A DNA stretch of 54,109 nucleotides, taken from the NCBI GenBank assembly GCA_014084085.1, contig NPFB01000043.1, positions 2,092-56,200 of the forward strand. Reading direction: 5' to 3'. Numbering within the stretch: position 1 is the first letter of the stretch; every line of letters starts with the position of its first letter. The position numbers were made by a program, and so were the translations under genes. The stretch is from Hondaea fermentalgiana (Eukaryota; Sar; Bigyra; Thraustochytrida; Thraustochytriidae). Under the pieces are notes generated by a model, which was not told where the DNA came from, made no database searches, and was given only the letters and a program-made list of their open reading frames with translations. This document shows positions 30,101 through 39,900 of the stretch, one piece after another.

Positions 30101-31122
30101 CCGGCGTAAATGCGTCTTTTCTCAAGGCAACAGGAAACGCCCTCTGTGAGCAGTTCGCAGACCCTGTGCTGGAGAATTTTCATGCGGCCACAGCGAGACC
30201 TTTGATTGAAGCTCTTTTGGAGGGAGAGTTGGATCAAGTGAAAACAACAATTCAGCCACTCGTGACGAGACTCGTGCTTTCCACCTCGGTGGAAAACCAC
30301 ACTGCGTTTGTTGATAAGCTCAATCGACGGATGGATCTGCTGGCCTCGGCCTCTGCACATGCAAGTGACTTGCAACACAGTCGCTGCTCGCTTTCGACTG
30401 CAAGCTCGTCGCCTTCGCTCTCCGATCTCGTAGATATGGACAAGGATGCCGGGGCCATGATGATGGAGCTTATTATTAAGTGCGCCGACGTTTCGAACTG
30501 TGCGCGAGAGCTACCAACGTACAAGCTTTGGGTCACCCGGATCTCGGAAGAATTTATCGGGCAGACCGAGCTCGAGAGACACGTGGGCGTCCCAGTGACC
30601 ACCTTTATGGCCAGCTTTGACCCGCAAATGCAGCTCGGGTTTATTAACAACATTGCGTTCCCGCTCTTTGACGTCTTGGCGCGCCTCTGTCCGGAAGCCA
30701 CAGAACAGCGAGATTACGTCATGACCAACTATTCATTTTACCAAAAGGGCAAGGACACGAGTGCCCCAGGTGTCCTCCGTACCCCACCGCAGTCTGTTGC
30801 ATCAACGCAGCGGCTTTTGCAGAATCAGCTCATGAACAGCAGCAGCAAGGACTCCAAGTACAGCTCTGAGACCTTGAAGCAGTCGCTTTCCAAAATCAAC
30901 ATGGTCAGTTCGACCATGTCACGCAGCAACACTGCCAGCATGAAAGTGCGCCCTCAACCGCGTCTGGGTTCCACAACAAGCCGCTCTGCGTCCGTCATCT
31001 TCACGTCCGAGCGAATGGTTACCGAAATGTCGCACGCCAAATCGTACGATTGGCTGTCATCCCCGTTGCCCGGTGCAGTCATCGAAGAGGAAGAGGGTGT
31101 TTCCCACGAGCAAGCGATGTAG
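24127..31122 (+). CDS. Soluble-type adenylyl cyclase fused to class I cyclic-nucleotide phosphodiesterase
   Basis: One frame of 2331 residues. The ATG at 24127 is first; ATG 24187 is an alternative. After a poly-Glu N terminus comes cyclase C1 (about 198-345) with metal ligands Asp209 (FLDVSGFTKL) and Asp259 (GGDILKFAGDAM). Then C2 (about 428-620) follows the soluble cyclase pattern: Lys481 (VDDKGTT), Thr546 (EYTLLG), Asn553 and Arg557 (VNVSARLM). Lys and Thr at these places indicate ATP rather than GTP as substrate. Residues about 640-1500 resemble the NTPase-like/helical part of soluble cyclases, with a Walker B-like SLVLTIEDAHNM near 899 and no P-loop that I can find. After about 300 low-complexity residues the C terminus is a PDE: His1888-x3-His1892 (HNSTHAADV), His1987-Asp1988 and His1991 (HDIGHPG), Asp2121 (CADVSN) and the purine-clamp Gln2169 (MQLGFINNIAFPL). 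Both activities look intact. No transmembrane segment is seen, so it should act in the cytosol or on internal structures. Confidence 0.9.
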   Translation: MVSSSLGPSEVFAKRSARLAMEAASPGATARRSAGGRPVDAKETDAPPASEGGSHATTSSKAGGEGGGGEQQKRESYLVEDGNTPRQSRKRRSTSSSMASNDGGISEEEEEEEEEEASAGAPSGDVTVPVAYAPTPATKSRTLTRRRSALMQSTESETTSEPRMGARIVQEFAAVHLVDFVQRMLHEVDCDWDLTPFNQELETVAIFLDVSGFTKLTERLSEEGSVGSEKLGFFLNRYFERINKLLSKGGGDILKFAGDAMIIFWQAEHDQNGKLDRKLMALKATQAALQLQEELHGAELADGVEFSVKMGIGVGRASILHVGGERDRVEIVPCGEALMQAFAGENQCSPGQTVVSPEVWALVSDSFSGTKLKSGSTAVNSNTKRVRNISIKRPLLSSSHEIKQLQRYVPASIIPFLQTHLSWMTEVREVTTIFVNLGLDPHDLVATTPKRLQRVQDIFRGVQREAYRVEASVNKFIVDDKGTTVLVALGLPPLSNFADPARGVAFALRIVRVLRGLDPRGKRYIGVTTGTALCGPVGSGSRKEYTLLGDSVNVSARLMQAAKDPHTNLCKSVGYIGNIVCDESTRNACRELVHDFVFHPVGEIMLKGKTHATCCFQPGWATLHNERALIRQISSSQKLAREAPPVAETWRLRYIDVLFAVDNFFNSDGKHPAAATMFCTNAAEARETMDLTCMQLWEDRNAEPYYVLNDEVVSITELHNDFKLPTMGVPLTFSSRNSSNRSMHGSSRSSQGSGRAFNAAAKGIHGGSGRSHYSSGRSSPGSGRGMQAPKWIQHLTRQLSHTLLLRTNAFLGDSLLQGAPVWRRILQGVVALAKVREVTVDDSVLAHPCFSTWPMAYAAATFQPDETEYTFSDDDFDQVINAISALLQTMVAANFSLVLTIEDAHNMPPMDWRFTRRISEHMLSHQRDRHTRPAYQANMEVVHGQNNAEEDKGTKLEGANSIVSAQSSNKSLSGVSGADSVERKASQRDGSHARRRSSIFQQAIPFSGVFLLVSLIPPHSVARRPKSAGLEESYVGFVQSMQTIIVEHQPLTLLEANALILSHLQVTQVSAGLTKTLYRIIGGDRDRLIACLDALCAAGFVEGLASQGNPNVKGQVLRRSSSGIRLTAKRPSQNMILPEEKVRLIPMSFKQRLHALSICSDCCNTRWEAQILDRLSVAEKIVLRCASILANGLGPFGLHFDLGMLVAIYPFKEVDPDVTIMPSVEASKGKKPPSVAVDEGVLFKLETRLQRLLQIGVIKEVHRPLYTEENASAALRHEDHCPHFRVDSSAGDTFESRRGRERCFSFCDVIMRRKVYREMLLAHRKRLHQTVIQVLETWKQSLRRQSVSENAKDSTHLQVQAMILFHMIGAKQLQGAHDLYHDALKNTLEIRLPPVKLDGESTVQSPSSTESMKRKKSSMPRLHQSSREASSESKSQLWASVRRRPSSMLGDVLAQSFQGSTRRDSGSMSSGREPFQRGLPMKDANTQLFVETLRSIRQATRKTSILRAQSIRSTFNVNEAAPKDNNGAILLDMQQHGQDSTQDKGNQQHRKAMPETSGQVHYHEQFLGGQREGMQKGDVRWIEESRWLTQVMRSCLPWPSCKCMRAPLNQEEETAHAKTARPKSGLMRGPSALVLGRMPSMNIVFSKTGNDQDKEWDECLENAPMESTSRENLVAFLRQNPDVEQAEKRNQHVKSSGSDRQNETQRNSNTSVGLRMRGMRWSIKTRSSNSSKVQAATTPQQAAQKGDPPMSRAASADSHLENRRKSSSFKLRIVRNTQSAEDRKRRRVSSDTVKHALFIYSDPIAVETWSRRMNFQERDALSALALQLDAWSFDIFSFERVACGTPLHMMLRLLFLKHGFYELFEFNISMVDRFAQEVERLYPANPYHNSTHAADVVQACHVFLLQLHQRKLVLRSDGEEAEVQMSSSAQDFLSASMTGMPLTNEDEDGSDDSQMGTLSARQSARDSDSPEFSKLDRLAMLLAAAVHDIGHPGVNASFLKATGNALCEQFADPVLENFHAATARPLIEALLEGELDQVKTTIQPLVTRLVLSTSVENHTAFVDKLNRRMDLLASASAHASDLQHSRCSLSTASSSPSLSDLVDMDKDAGAMMMELIIKCADVSNCARELPTYKLWVTRISEEFIGQTELERHVGVPVTTFMASFDPQMQLGFINNIAFPLFDVLARLCPEATEQRDYVMTNYSFYQKGKDTSAPGVLRTPPQSVASTQRLLQNQLMNSSSKDSKYSSETLKQSLSKINMVSSTMSRSNTASMKVRPQPRLGSTTSRSASVIFTSERMVTEMSHAKSYDWLSSPLPGAVIEEEEGVSHEQAM

Positions 31123-31347
31123 AGTAGAAGCAGGTGCAAGTGCGGTGTCTTAAATCTTAGGGTTCAAAGGTCAAGGTCCTTGGTCTCTATCGCCCGAGGG
31201 CCTAGTTGATAATATGATGTAAACTCATGTATACATAAGAAGGAATTGATGGGGAAAAGGTATAGAGGCTAGATTTTACTTTATGATGCAAAGACCAACC
31301 TCGAAGGGCCATGAAGAGAGAGAGAATGGAAGAGAGGGAGAGAGAGT
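31123..31347. other. Convergent 3' spacer
   Basis: Short region between the cyclase-PDE stop and the COQ8 stop. It ends with a GA-rich run (about 31312-31347). No gene is seen. Confidence 0.6.
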
Positions 31348-33204
31348 CTACCGGGCCTTGGCGTTGTTGTAAGTCTTGACGAGGAGATCTCGGCAGGGAA
31401 ATATGGCGCCGAGTTTGATGCACGTCATGTAGGCGCCCGAAAGCTTGCGATGCAAGCTGTAAACCTCTTTGGGAGGCGGAGTAAGACGCTCATTCATAAA
31501 GGTTCCTCCGTGTTTGCTCATCTGGTTCACCATGCGGGATCCGCGAAAGTCAAAAGGTTCATCGTGCTGGAATGGTCGGCCAATCTCCAAGCCAGTATGA
31601 ATATGCGCGTTCTTCATCGCTTGAGACTCGTCGCCCGTAAGAAAACCAAGACGCACCGAGTAGTCCAGGATGGCAGCACGATCACTGTTGCTTGCCGCCC
31701 ATACGAGTTCCATGTAGTCGTCAACGAACTCGCGGCCATAAGCGCGCGTGGCGCCAAAGTCTAGGAGGACCACGCGACCCGTCTTGTCGTCGTACATGTA
31801 GTTACTAAAGTTCGGATCTGTTTGCATGTACCGAAACTCAAAAAGCTCTTTTAGTGAGAGTCGGAGCAGCAGTCGACCAATGCGGTTGCGTTTCTCTTGC
31901 GAGAGCGTGTCCACTACCTTATCAATGGGAACGCCACGGGCGAGCTCGGTGGTAAGGACTCGCGAGGTGGTTGTCTGCTTAAAGGCACGAGGAACAAAGA
32001 AAGCATCAGAGTCGTCTTTGAGAAGGTCTCGGAACTTCATCTGATGTTCAGCCTCGGCCAAGTAGTCGCACTCCTCCCTGAGCTCCTCTTTCATGACCTC
32101 GACGATACGGTCAATGAAGAGTCCACGAGGGAAGATCCCGGTCACGTCTGCGAGCCGCTTGAGGTTGTTCAAGTCACTATCGATGCTGTCCGCCACCCCG
32201 GGAAATTGCACCTTGACCGCCACGGGAACGGGGCCCGACTCAGTCTTGAGCAAGGCCTGATGGACCTGACCGAGCGAGGCTGCAGCAAAGGGGCGATTGT
32301 TGAACTTGACGAAATTGTCGCGCCAATCCGCGCCTAGTTCGTCACGGAGAACCTTGTCGAGCTGTGCGGAAGGCATGATGTCTGCGCTTTGTCGAACGCG
32401 CTCAAGTGCCCGACTCAGCTGCGGTGGAAGCACGGTCTCGTCTTGGATGCTGAGCATCTGACCAAGTTTGAGGGCCGCACCGCGCATTCGACACAAGGTA
32501 GCGGCGATCCGGTCCGAGTTTGCATCAGAGAGCACTGCATCACGCATGCCTCGTTTGCGAGATGGGTTTTCATTGTCCTCCTCGCGCTTCGCTCCAAAGC
32601 CACGGCGAACGGACTCACTCACCGTGCCTGCGGCCAAGCCGGCGGCGAGTCGGCTAAAACCAACAACACGACTCAAAGGTCCAGATGGCACTGCCTGTTC
32701 TTTACCGGCCGTCGTTGGCAGCTCAATATCGTCGTCGACGAGACCACTCGGCGGGGTGGCTGGCCTCGAGGCTGCAGGCTGCGCAGGTCCCTGAGGAGGT
32801 CCTTGGGGCGTGACTGTCGAAGTGCCGCTTGGCGAAGCCGAAGCGTCCATTTGCACCTTTGGTTCGAAATCAGACATGTCGATGTCGGCATAGGCCTGAC
32901 CGCTTGGAACATGATCAACACCCTGCATGGCCGTGTCGGTCTTGGTTCCTGCGGCGGCAGCATGTTCGGGCGCAAGATCAGGAACGAGGCTCGGCGCAAA
33001 GCGAGCGATGAAAAAGTCGGCGACCTGGCCCAGGCCCTGGGCGTGCGACCGCAGCGAGGGCCCCACGCCGGTGGCCGCGACACGCTGCTGCGACCGCAGG
33101 AGCTCCTGCGCCACCATGAGCGCCCCCTGCGCGCACCGCGCCGTGTCGCCGTGCCGCAGCACGCGGCGCGCCTGCTCCATGGTCGATCTCGACCGCGCCG
33201 GCAT
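31348..33204 (-). CDS. COQ8: COQ8/ADCK (UbiB family) atypical kinase/ATPase
   Basis: The frame gives 618 residues from ATG 33204. The UbiB signatures are in order: the KxGQ motif in GAALKLGQMLSIQDE (about residue 242), the Ala-rich nucleotide loop AAASLGQVH (about 306), VAVKVQFPGV with the invariant Lys (about 328), the ELREECDYLAEA helix (about 376) and the metal-binding LLDFGATR (about 478). KxGQ with an AAAS loop is the COQ8 type, which supports coenzyme Q biosynthesis in the mitochondrial inner membrane, on the matrix side. Upstream of ATG 33204 the frame stays open for about 55 codons, rich in Arg, Ala and Gly (for example NRNAAVRAGSRRGLG), and looks like a mitochondrial presequence. It contains no ATG before the stop, so an upstream exon carrying the start is likely, with an acceptor such as CCACAG near 33358. 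The N terminus given is therefore provisional. Confidence 0.93.
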   Translation of the reverse strand: MPARSRSTMEQARRVLRHGDTARCAQGALMVAQELLRSQQRVAATGVGPSLRSHAQGLGQVADFFIARFAPSLVPDLAPEHAAAAGTKTDTAMQGVDHVPSGQAYADIDMSDFEPKVQMDASASPSGTSTVTPQGPPQGPAQPAASRPATPPSGLVDDDIELPTTAGKEQAVPSGPLSRVVGFSRLAAGLAAGTVSESVRRGFGAKREEDNENPSRKRGMRDAVLSDANSDRIAATLCRMRGAALKLGQMLSIQDETVLPPQLSRALERVRQSADIMPSAQLDKVLRDELGADWRDNFVKFNNRPFAAASLGQVHQALLKTESGPVPVAVKVQFPGVADSIDSDLNNLKRLADVTGIFPRGLFIDRIVEVMKEELREECDYLAEAEHQMKFRDLLKDDSDAFFVPRAFKQTTTSRVLTTELARGVPIDKVVDTLSQEKRNRIGRLLLRLSLKELFEFRYMQTDPNFSNYMYDDKTGRVVLLDFGATRAYGREFVDDYMELVWAASNSDRAAILDYSVRLGFLTGDESQAMKNAHIHTGLEIGRPFQHDEPFDFRGSRMVNQMSKHGGTFMNERLTPPPKEVYSLHRKLSGAYMTCIKLGAIFPCRDLLVKTYNNAKAR

Positions 33205-33913
33205 CCTGCTCCGCCCGAGGCCGCTCGCCGCGACCCGCAGAGCGCCGCCCGCCGCGAGGACCGTCCGCGCCCCGCGCCCCGCGTGCGTCCCGAGCCCCCT
33301 GCGCGAGCCGGCCCGGACCGCCGCGTTGCGATTGTGCTCCGAGCCTCGCGAGACCTGTGGTCCAAGATGCTATGAACGTCGCCGCGCGTCACTAGGAAGC
33401 AGACGAGGATGATGGTGATCGTGGGCGAGAACAAGACGCGCCTTGGCCTGATCGCGGTGAGGCTCTGGGGCGAAGCCGTCTTGGAGACAAGATCAGAGCT
33501 GCTGCTGCAACTACTGCATCCGAACGAGAACGAGAACGAGAGCGAGAAGAGCAAGATCAGGGATTTGGGAGGGGATGGACGGCGATGGAGATGATGGGCG
33601 ACGATGAGGCTCTCTGTGGGGGCTGCCAGAGCATCGGAGGAAAGCAAGGAGGAGGAGAAAGTGGAATGGGCGTTGACGAGTTTGCAGCCGGCTTCATCCT
33701 GAAACCAATCGGGCAAGCCTCAAGATGTCCGTACTCTCTCTCAAGCTCTCAGGAAATGGACCAGAAATGTGGGCGTAGCACCAATCTGTCGAAAAGACCG
33801 TCTGACGGTAAGATGGGGAGTGAGACAGCGCTGCAGCGTCCAGTGCGGCTTCGCGCTTGGCGCGGCTAGTTTGATGGCGGTGGGTGCAAGTAGCATGTTT
33901 TCTTACTGCTAAT
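33205..33913. other. Region upstream of COQ8; possible 5' exon and presequence
   Basis: The first 160 or so bases probably encode the missing presequence of COQ8 on the minus strand. Beyond that a frame with several hydrophobic and Ser-rich stretches (about 33400-33716) could contain the first exon, but I cannot place a splice pair with confidence. Degenerate GAACGA hexamers lie at about 33520-33550. Confidence 0.4.
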
Positions 33914-36900
33914 TTAAGCATTGGCTTCGTCGTCGGGCTCAGAGTTCTCCATGATACGGGAAATGAAGTTGAGGAGAGCGCCGCCAATGTGGACGCTGTG
34001 GGGCGTCGCAAACGTAACCTTTTCCTCTTCGGCAGTCTGTTCAGGGTTCCAGATGACCAAGGTAAATTTGGAGGCGTTCCCGCCCCAACGGTGCAAACGC
34101 TCAAAGGGCAGGACGCGGCCGCTGAACTCGATGCCGGCGTCGCTCACGACGAGGTCTCCCTGGCCCGCAGTGGTTGGGAATGAGAGCGTCCCGTAACTGC
34201 GAAAAGAGCGGATGTGGTCCCAAAACGCGAGCTGCAACTGTGCTGGATCCTCGCTGGTTACCGAAGGAGCCACCTGCTTCACTTCTTGCGCCAGTGCACG
34301 CATTCCTTCGGGAATATCGGGCTCATGAATGTAAGCGTCGGGGAGGATCTTCGAGAGTTCTTCTGGGGACATTTGAAAGACCGAGTTGTCACGATCGACT
34401 GCAAGAGCCATTGCCACGAGACGTGGCACATCGGCACGAGATACGTCATGCACATACTTGCCCTGCGCAAAGTCGCGCTGCGTTTGCATGTACACGAGCC
34501 GATTGTACATGTGGTCATCTTCGCTGGGATCGTCGAGACCGTTGAAGCGGAGCGTCACGATCCGCTTAAAGACAAGGCGAAACTCTGTCTTTTCACGCAA
34601 TGCACGAATAAAAGCATCTCCGATAAAGTCGACAGGACGCAGCGGCACAAGACCATTTACCTCGAGACCAAAAAAGGAAGCCCTGTGGTCCTGTAGACCC
34701 AGAAAATGCGCACAAAGCTCGGAGACTTTGCCAACGTCAAGGTCCGGCGTCACCGGGAGCTCGTCCGTGAGAATGGAGTTGTCGGCGAGCTCAATGCGAG
34801 CTAATACAGGTGGGCGGTCATTATATGCTTGAATCTCTGCGACGGTTGGCACAAAGCCGGACAGGCCGCTGTGGATAATACCTTCGAGCCGGCGCAAAGC
34901 GAAGCGTGCGTAGTTCCCAATTAGCCCTGGCACTTCGCAGTGAGAAAGGAAAAAGTTCAGGAGGTAGGGCTCGAACTCTGCAGACGGGGGAAACGTGCTC
35001 ACACACATGCATACCAGCTGCCAGCCTCGACCCACAGATTCGGGTCTCGGATTGTGCGTCAAATGCTTGCACAGGAGCGCATAAATCTCGTCAATAATCT
35101 CGCACATGTCGAGTCCTTTGATGAGAATGTCCTGCGCCATGGTCGCAGGAAACGACATGGCTTTGTCGCGACAATAGCCAAGGATGGCTTTGTGAATGCG
35201 AACGGCAACCTTGTTGAGCTCCTTGTCGCTGCCGTGGTCCAAGAGAGATCGGGAGATACTCGTGGGCTGAAAGGTGCATTTGAGGCGAATCGTGCGCGAT
35301 TTGTGCAGGAAAATACCACGTGCGAAATCCTCGTCTGAGCGAATTTTATGAAAGTTGACGAACTCAAAGCGCGTCTGACGCGCGCGATCTCTGCGACTCT
35401 CGCGCAGCTGTCGATCTCGAGCTGCTCTTTCAGCTGTTTCTTCCTCGCTACGCGGTACATCTCTTTGCCCGCCGCCACATGCTCCCTCGGCATCGTCTTT
35501 GTGCTCCTCGTCAAAGGTTGTATTACGCTTGCCAGAGTCGCTCTCGTGCGACTCATTGTATGCTGCATCCATGGCCGAGCGCTGCTTGGCGCGTCGCTCG
35601 CGCTCGCGCACACGTAGCGCCTTTCGAACGCGCGCGACGAGGTCAAGATGATCCAGCTCCTTTTCCTGAGCAATTTCAAGTGCATTCTTGAGGTCCTCGT
35701 ACCGGTCGGCGTCCAAGGCGGATTGCATTGAAGCCTGAACTTCGAGCTGGGCCTCAAGCTGGCTCAAGAGAGACTTTCCTCGCACGACTTCGAGGGCATC
35801 AGATTTGTTGCAAGCCTGCAGCGCGCTCCGCAGAGCCTCGAGCTCCTCTTGCGCAAGGCTTGTTGGTGATTGTAGACGACTCTGCAGGGCGCGAGTCTCC
35901 TCGTAGACCTCTGCGCAGTTTTTGCGCTGGACCTGGAGCTGTGTGCGTGCAACTTGCAGTTCCTTTTCCAAGCTTGGATCCAACTGAGCACCTTGTCGCA
36001 GCAACAGATCGACCAGGCCGTTGATTCTGTCGAGATCTCGCGCGCCCATGGCATCTTTGAGCTCGTCGACGAGCTGACCAATATCTGTATTGCGGTCGAG
36101 CCAGAGTTTGCATTCTTGGGCGGTCTTGTTGCTTGGGTTTAGGCCTTGCAAAATTGCTTGCGCTTGCTCACGATCTTCAGCGAGCATGGCGTCATGAAGG
36201 CGTCGCTCAAGAAGCAGCTCGCTGCTACGTTTAGCCTGAAGAGCGCGGATAGCGGAGGCCATGCCCGGGAGGTGCGCTTCCTCTGCCAATGCATCCATAT
36301 CTGCAAGCTGCTCGAGACTATGCGTGGACGCGAGAGCAAAGTCAATGCGCTTGGCCGCGTCCAGGGTGCGTTCCGCAAGCGTGCAATTAGAGTTGAGACA
36401 GCAGACCTCAATCTCCTGCAAGGTTGCGCAAGGTGAGACTGCGTCAATGAAAGCGAGCTCACTCTGAACTTGGGCAATTGCGCGCTGGACGTTTTCATCA
36501 TTGGTGGCTCCCGGGAGAGCACGAAGACCCTCGAGATCTCGGGCTTGCGTGAGTCGCGACACCGAGGAGGCTAACTTGAAGGCATCGTCGCCGCTGGACT
36601 CGAGGTCGAGTTGCGCCTTTTGTAGGGCTGGATAGTCTGCAGGGTTCATTTGCAGGGCCAATGCCTCGGCGATGGCGGCGCTGAGGTCCTCCGGGCTGCT
36701 GCTCTCCGTTGTCAGTCGCCTAAGCACATTGTTGCGTTGAAGGGCACCGCGGGCTGCTTCGCGGAGCGAAAGCGGAGCCGATGCGTCGAGACCGGATAGA
36801 AGCGTCTGGATCGCTTCAATATTGTTTTCGGACACGGCTGTCTGCAAGGCGTCTTCGATGGCGAGCTGGGCGAGAAGCTTGTCGACACCTCGGGGATAGT

Positions 36901-39900
36901 TCTGCTTGGGAAGGCCTGTGTCCTCGGCTAGCGTTGCGCGAAGTCTGGCATAGTCGCGGGCAGAGGAGGCTTGCTCCGCCTCACGGAGCAATTTGGTGAC
37001 CTTTTGTGCGGTGACTACGTTTTCTGTCCTTGCGAGTCCCCATCGCGTGATTTCTGTGAGGATGTCTTCGAGCTCAGCCGAAGACTTGGCCGTGGCGAGA
37101 ACCGTGTCGAGCCTGGCAAGCAAGTCTGCCTCACCCTGCAGTCGAGAGCGTAATGTGGTGGCCTGGCGTACTACATCGTGCTGATCTGGCGTCATGCCGA
37201 GTTCTCGAGTTGCCCTTTCGAGAAGTGTGATCAGCTGTGAAAGGTTACGGGCCTGCACGGCGTCATTGAGAGCGATCTGCATTTGCGTTGCCTCCTCGAC
37301 GCGCGAGAGAGCATCTTGGGCCTCTTGCAGGTACTCATTTGTTGTTGGAAGACCGGCCGCTTGGCCTACTTTGATGGCTGTGCGCAGGGCAGCTTCCTCG
37401 AGACGCCCAAGCGCCTCGCGAAGGAGACTCTCCGCGCGCTCTTGCTCGATGAGCTTGTGGAGTCGCGCCTTTGCATTCTGTACAGAATGCACATGCTCTC
37501 CTCCGTGCGGAAGGTCTGAGCTTGCGAGGAGCGCAGCCTCCAGTTCTTTACGCGAAGTGGCTTGCGCAACGGCGTCAAGAGAAGCTTGGATACTGCGCCA
37601 TGAGAGACGCGCTAGAAAGCCTCGCGCTGCGGCCTGAATGCCTACAGCGTGTGCGAAGACGGCCTTTTCGCGTTGGGCCTCGAGTTGTGCATGAAGGTGG
37701 GCCCGCATGAATACCTTGGACTTGCCCACGCGCCAGTCATCCTCGGAGCAGGGGGTTTCTGGGCCAAAGAGCTCGGGGCGGGCAGCGAGCTGACTGCACA
37801 AAGCCTTGGTGTCTTGATGGCTTGTACTTCCAGGGAAGAGGGCCGCATAGCGATGCACGAATTCTGAGGTTGCAATGCGCACGGGGAAACCCTGTTGGCG
37901 AATTCGGCACACTTCGAGCAGACCAGCGTAGCGCAATTGAGCGAGAACCATGGGACTTGTGAAAAGATCACCCTGTTTTTCTGCATTGGGCTTAATGCAT
38001 CGCACAAAATGAGGCTCGGTAGCGTTGATGGAGGCGAGCAAAAACGAGAGCTGGTCTTTGAACTTGGAGCCAAGCGTCTTTCGCCTCGCCTTCGAGCTAG
38101 ATCGAGACGAGGACGCATAGGAAGCCGAGCTTGCGATGGACATATGGGATGAAGACGAGGCGTTCATGGGGCTGGTAGCCGTGGCGGCCTCGTCGTAAAT
38201 GTCAAAGACGCTTTGGAGCAAGGACTTGCTTGATAGCGCCATGCAACCCTGGAGGTCGGCATGCAGAGCATCTTTGCTCTTTTCCAAAAATCCGGAGACG
38301 TCGTAGATGACCTCGCCGGCGTAGTGTTGCACAGCAAAAGAGGTTCTTCCATTTTTCGCTTTTACCGGTGCCGGGCCAATGTGCGAAGATGCCTTTTGCA
38401 GTACCTTGCTAAGAAGGCCAGCGTCGGAGCCTCGTGGAATGGAGATTTCCTCGTCGATCATGGCAAAGAGGCCGGTTGACCTCGCTTCGAGGGCAAGGAC
38501 GCAAGGCTGGTTGTCTACGAAGTTGACGCTGCAGACGTCAATGCCCTCTCGCGCATACTCGGCTTGCTCCTGCTCAAAGATATGCTGATTGAAGTGAAGT
38601 TGAAGTTTCTCGTTGCAAAAGTTGATGCAAAGCTGCTCGAAACTGTTATGTGCAAAACACTCAAAGCCGAAAATATCCAGCACACCGATTGCGCGGTCAG
38701 TGACAGAGGAGGCTGACAAGGACGATGCAGAGGCAGACTTGCGCAGAGAGGGGGAGGCATTCGCACTTGGAGAGACGAGATCGAGGGACCAGTTGATCCT
38801 GTCGATCATCCAATCAAATATGTTGGAATAGATGGCTTTTGCGAGCGCATCGCGCGCGTTGAGGGCCTCTTGGCGCGTATACGGCTTGTAAATAACGGAA
38901 CGCATTCCAACGCTGCGTGTGGTGAGAACGCGCTCAAGATTCGATTGATTAACGCCAAGCAAGTCGGCGCAAATGTCCAGAGTGGCGCCGTTACGCACCA
39001 CGGCCTGGCCATCGCCGCTGGCGTCGCGTTCGTCGAAGTCAAGATTTCCCAGGTGAAGAATGCCCGCAAGAGCGTCGAGGCATTGCGTTACGTCGGAGGG
39101 AGCGACCTTGATGACCTCAAGAGCACGGAGAAGGCGCTCCCACTCGCGTTCATCGTTGATGCCCTCTGCGGTAAAGGTGTCACTTTGGTTGAGGTAGTGA
39201 AAATCGTCGGGCGCCGAGAGATGCGTCCTGCGACGCAGCTCCTCGTCGGCAGCTGCGGCGCTGCAGAGCTGGTAGAATACATGATAGTTTCGCTCCCCGG
39301 GACCTTGGTGAACGATCCTCGACTTTTCGAGCAGGTAACTGGTGATCTGGCCGCCTCGCATGGCGCCGCGCTTGGTGTCGAATTTGATTTGGATCCATTT
39401 ACCGAAGCGCGAAGAGTTGTTATTGCGCACGGTTTTGGCGTTACCGAAGGCTTCCATGAGCGGGTTCGCTTGGAGGATGCGCTCCTGCAAGCCAAAGTCG
39501 GTGTCAGCCTCGGCGTCCTCCACATCGATCTGGGCAGGAATTTCGGTTGCCAGCGTGGCGGAACTGCTCACTTCGGTGAGAAATTGCAAGAACAGCTTGG
39601 TTGTCTCCGTCTTGCCTGCGCCTGACTCGCCGGAGATGATGCAGGACTGATCGCAGTGCTTGGCGAGGAGCGCCTTGTATGCGGCGTCGGCAATTTGGAA
39701 CACATGCGGCGCCCTGGGCGACCCATCTCCGCTCCTGTATGCGTCGAGAACCTCGGGTGTGTAGAGCGGAAGGAGCTTGAAAGGATTGATGGCCACGAGG
39801 ATGGAGCCTACGCTTGTATAAATTTCGTCTCGTGCAAAACGTACGCGAAGATTGTGCAAGATAGAGGCCTCGTTGAGCTCGCGTAGACCGACCATGTTGG

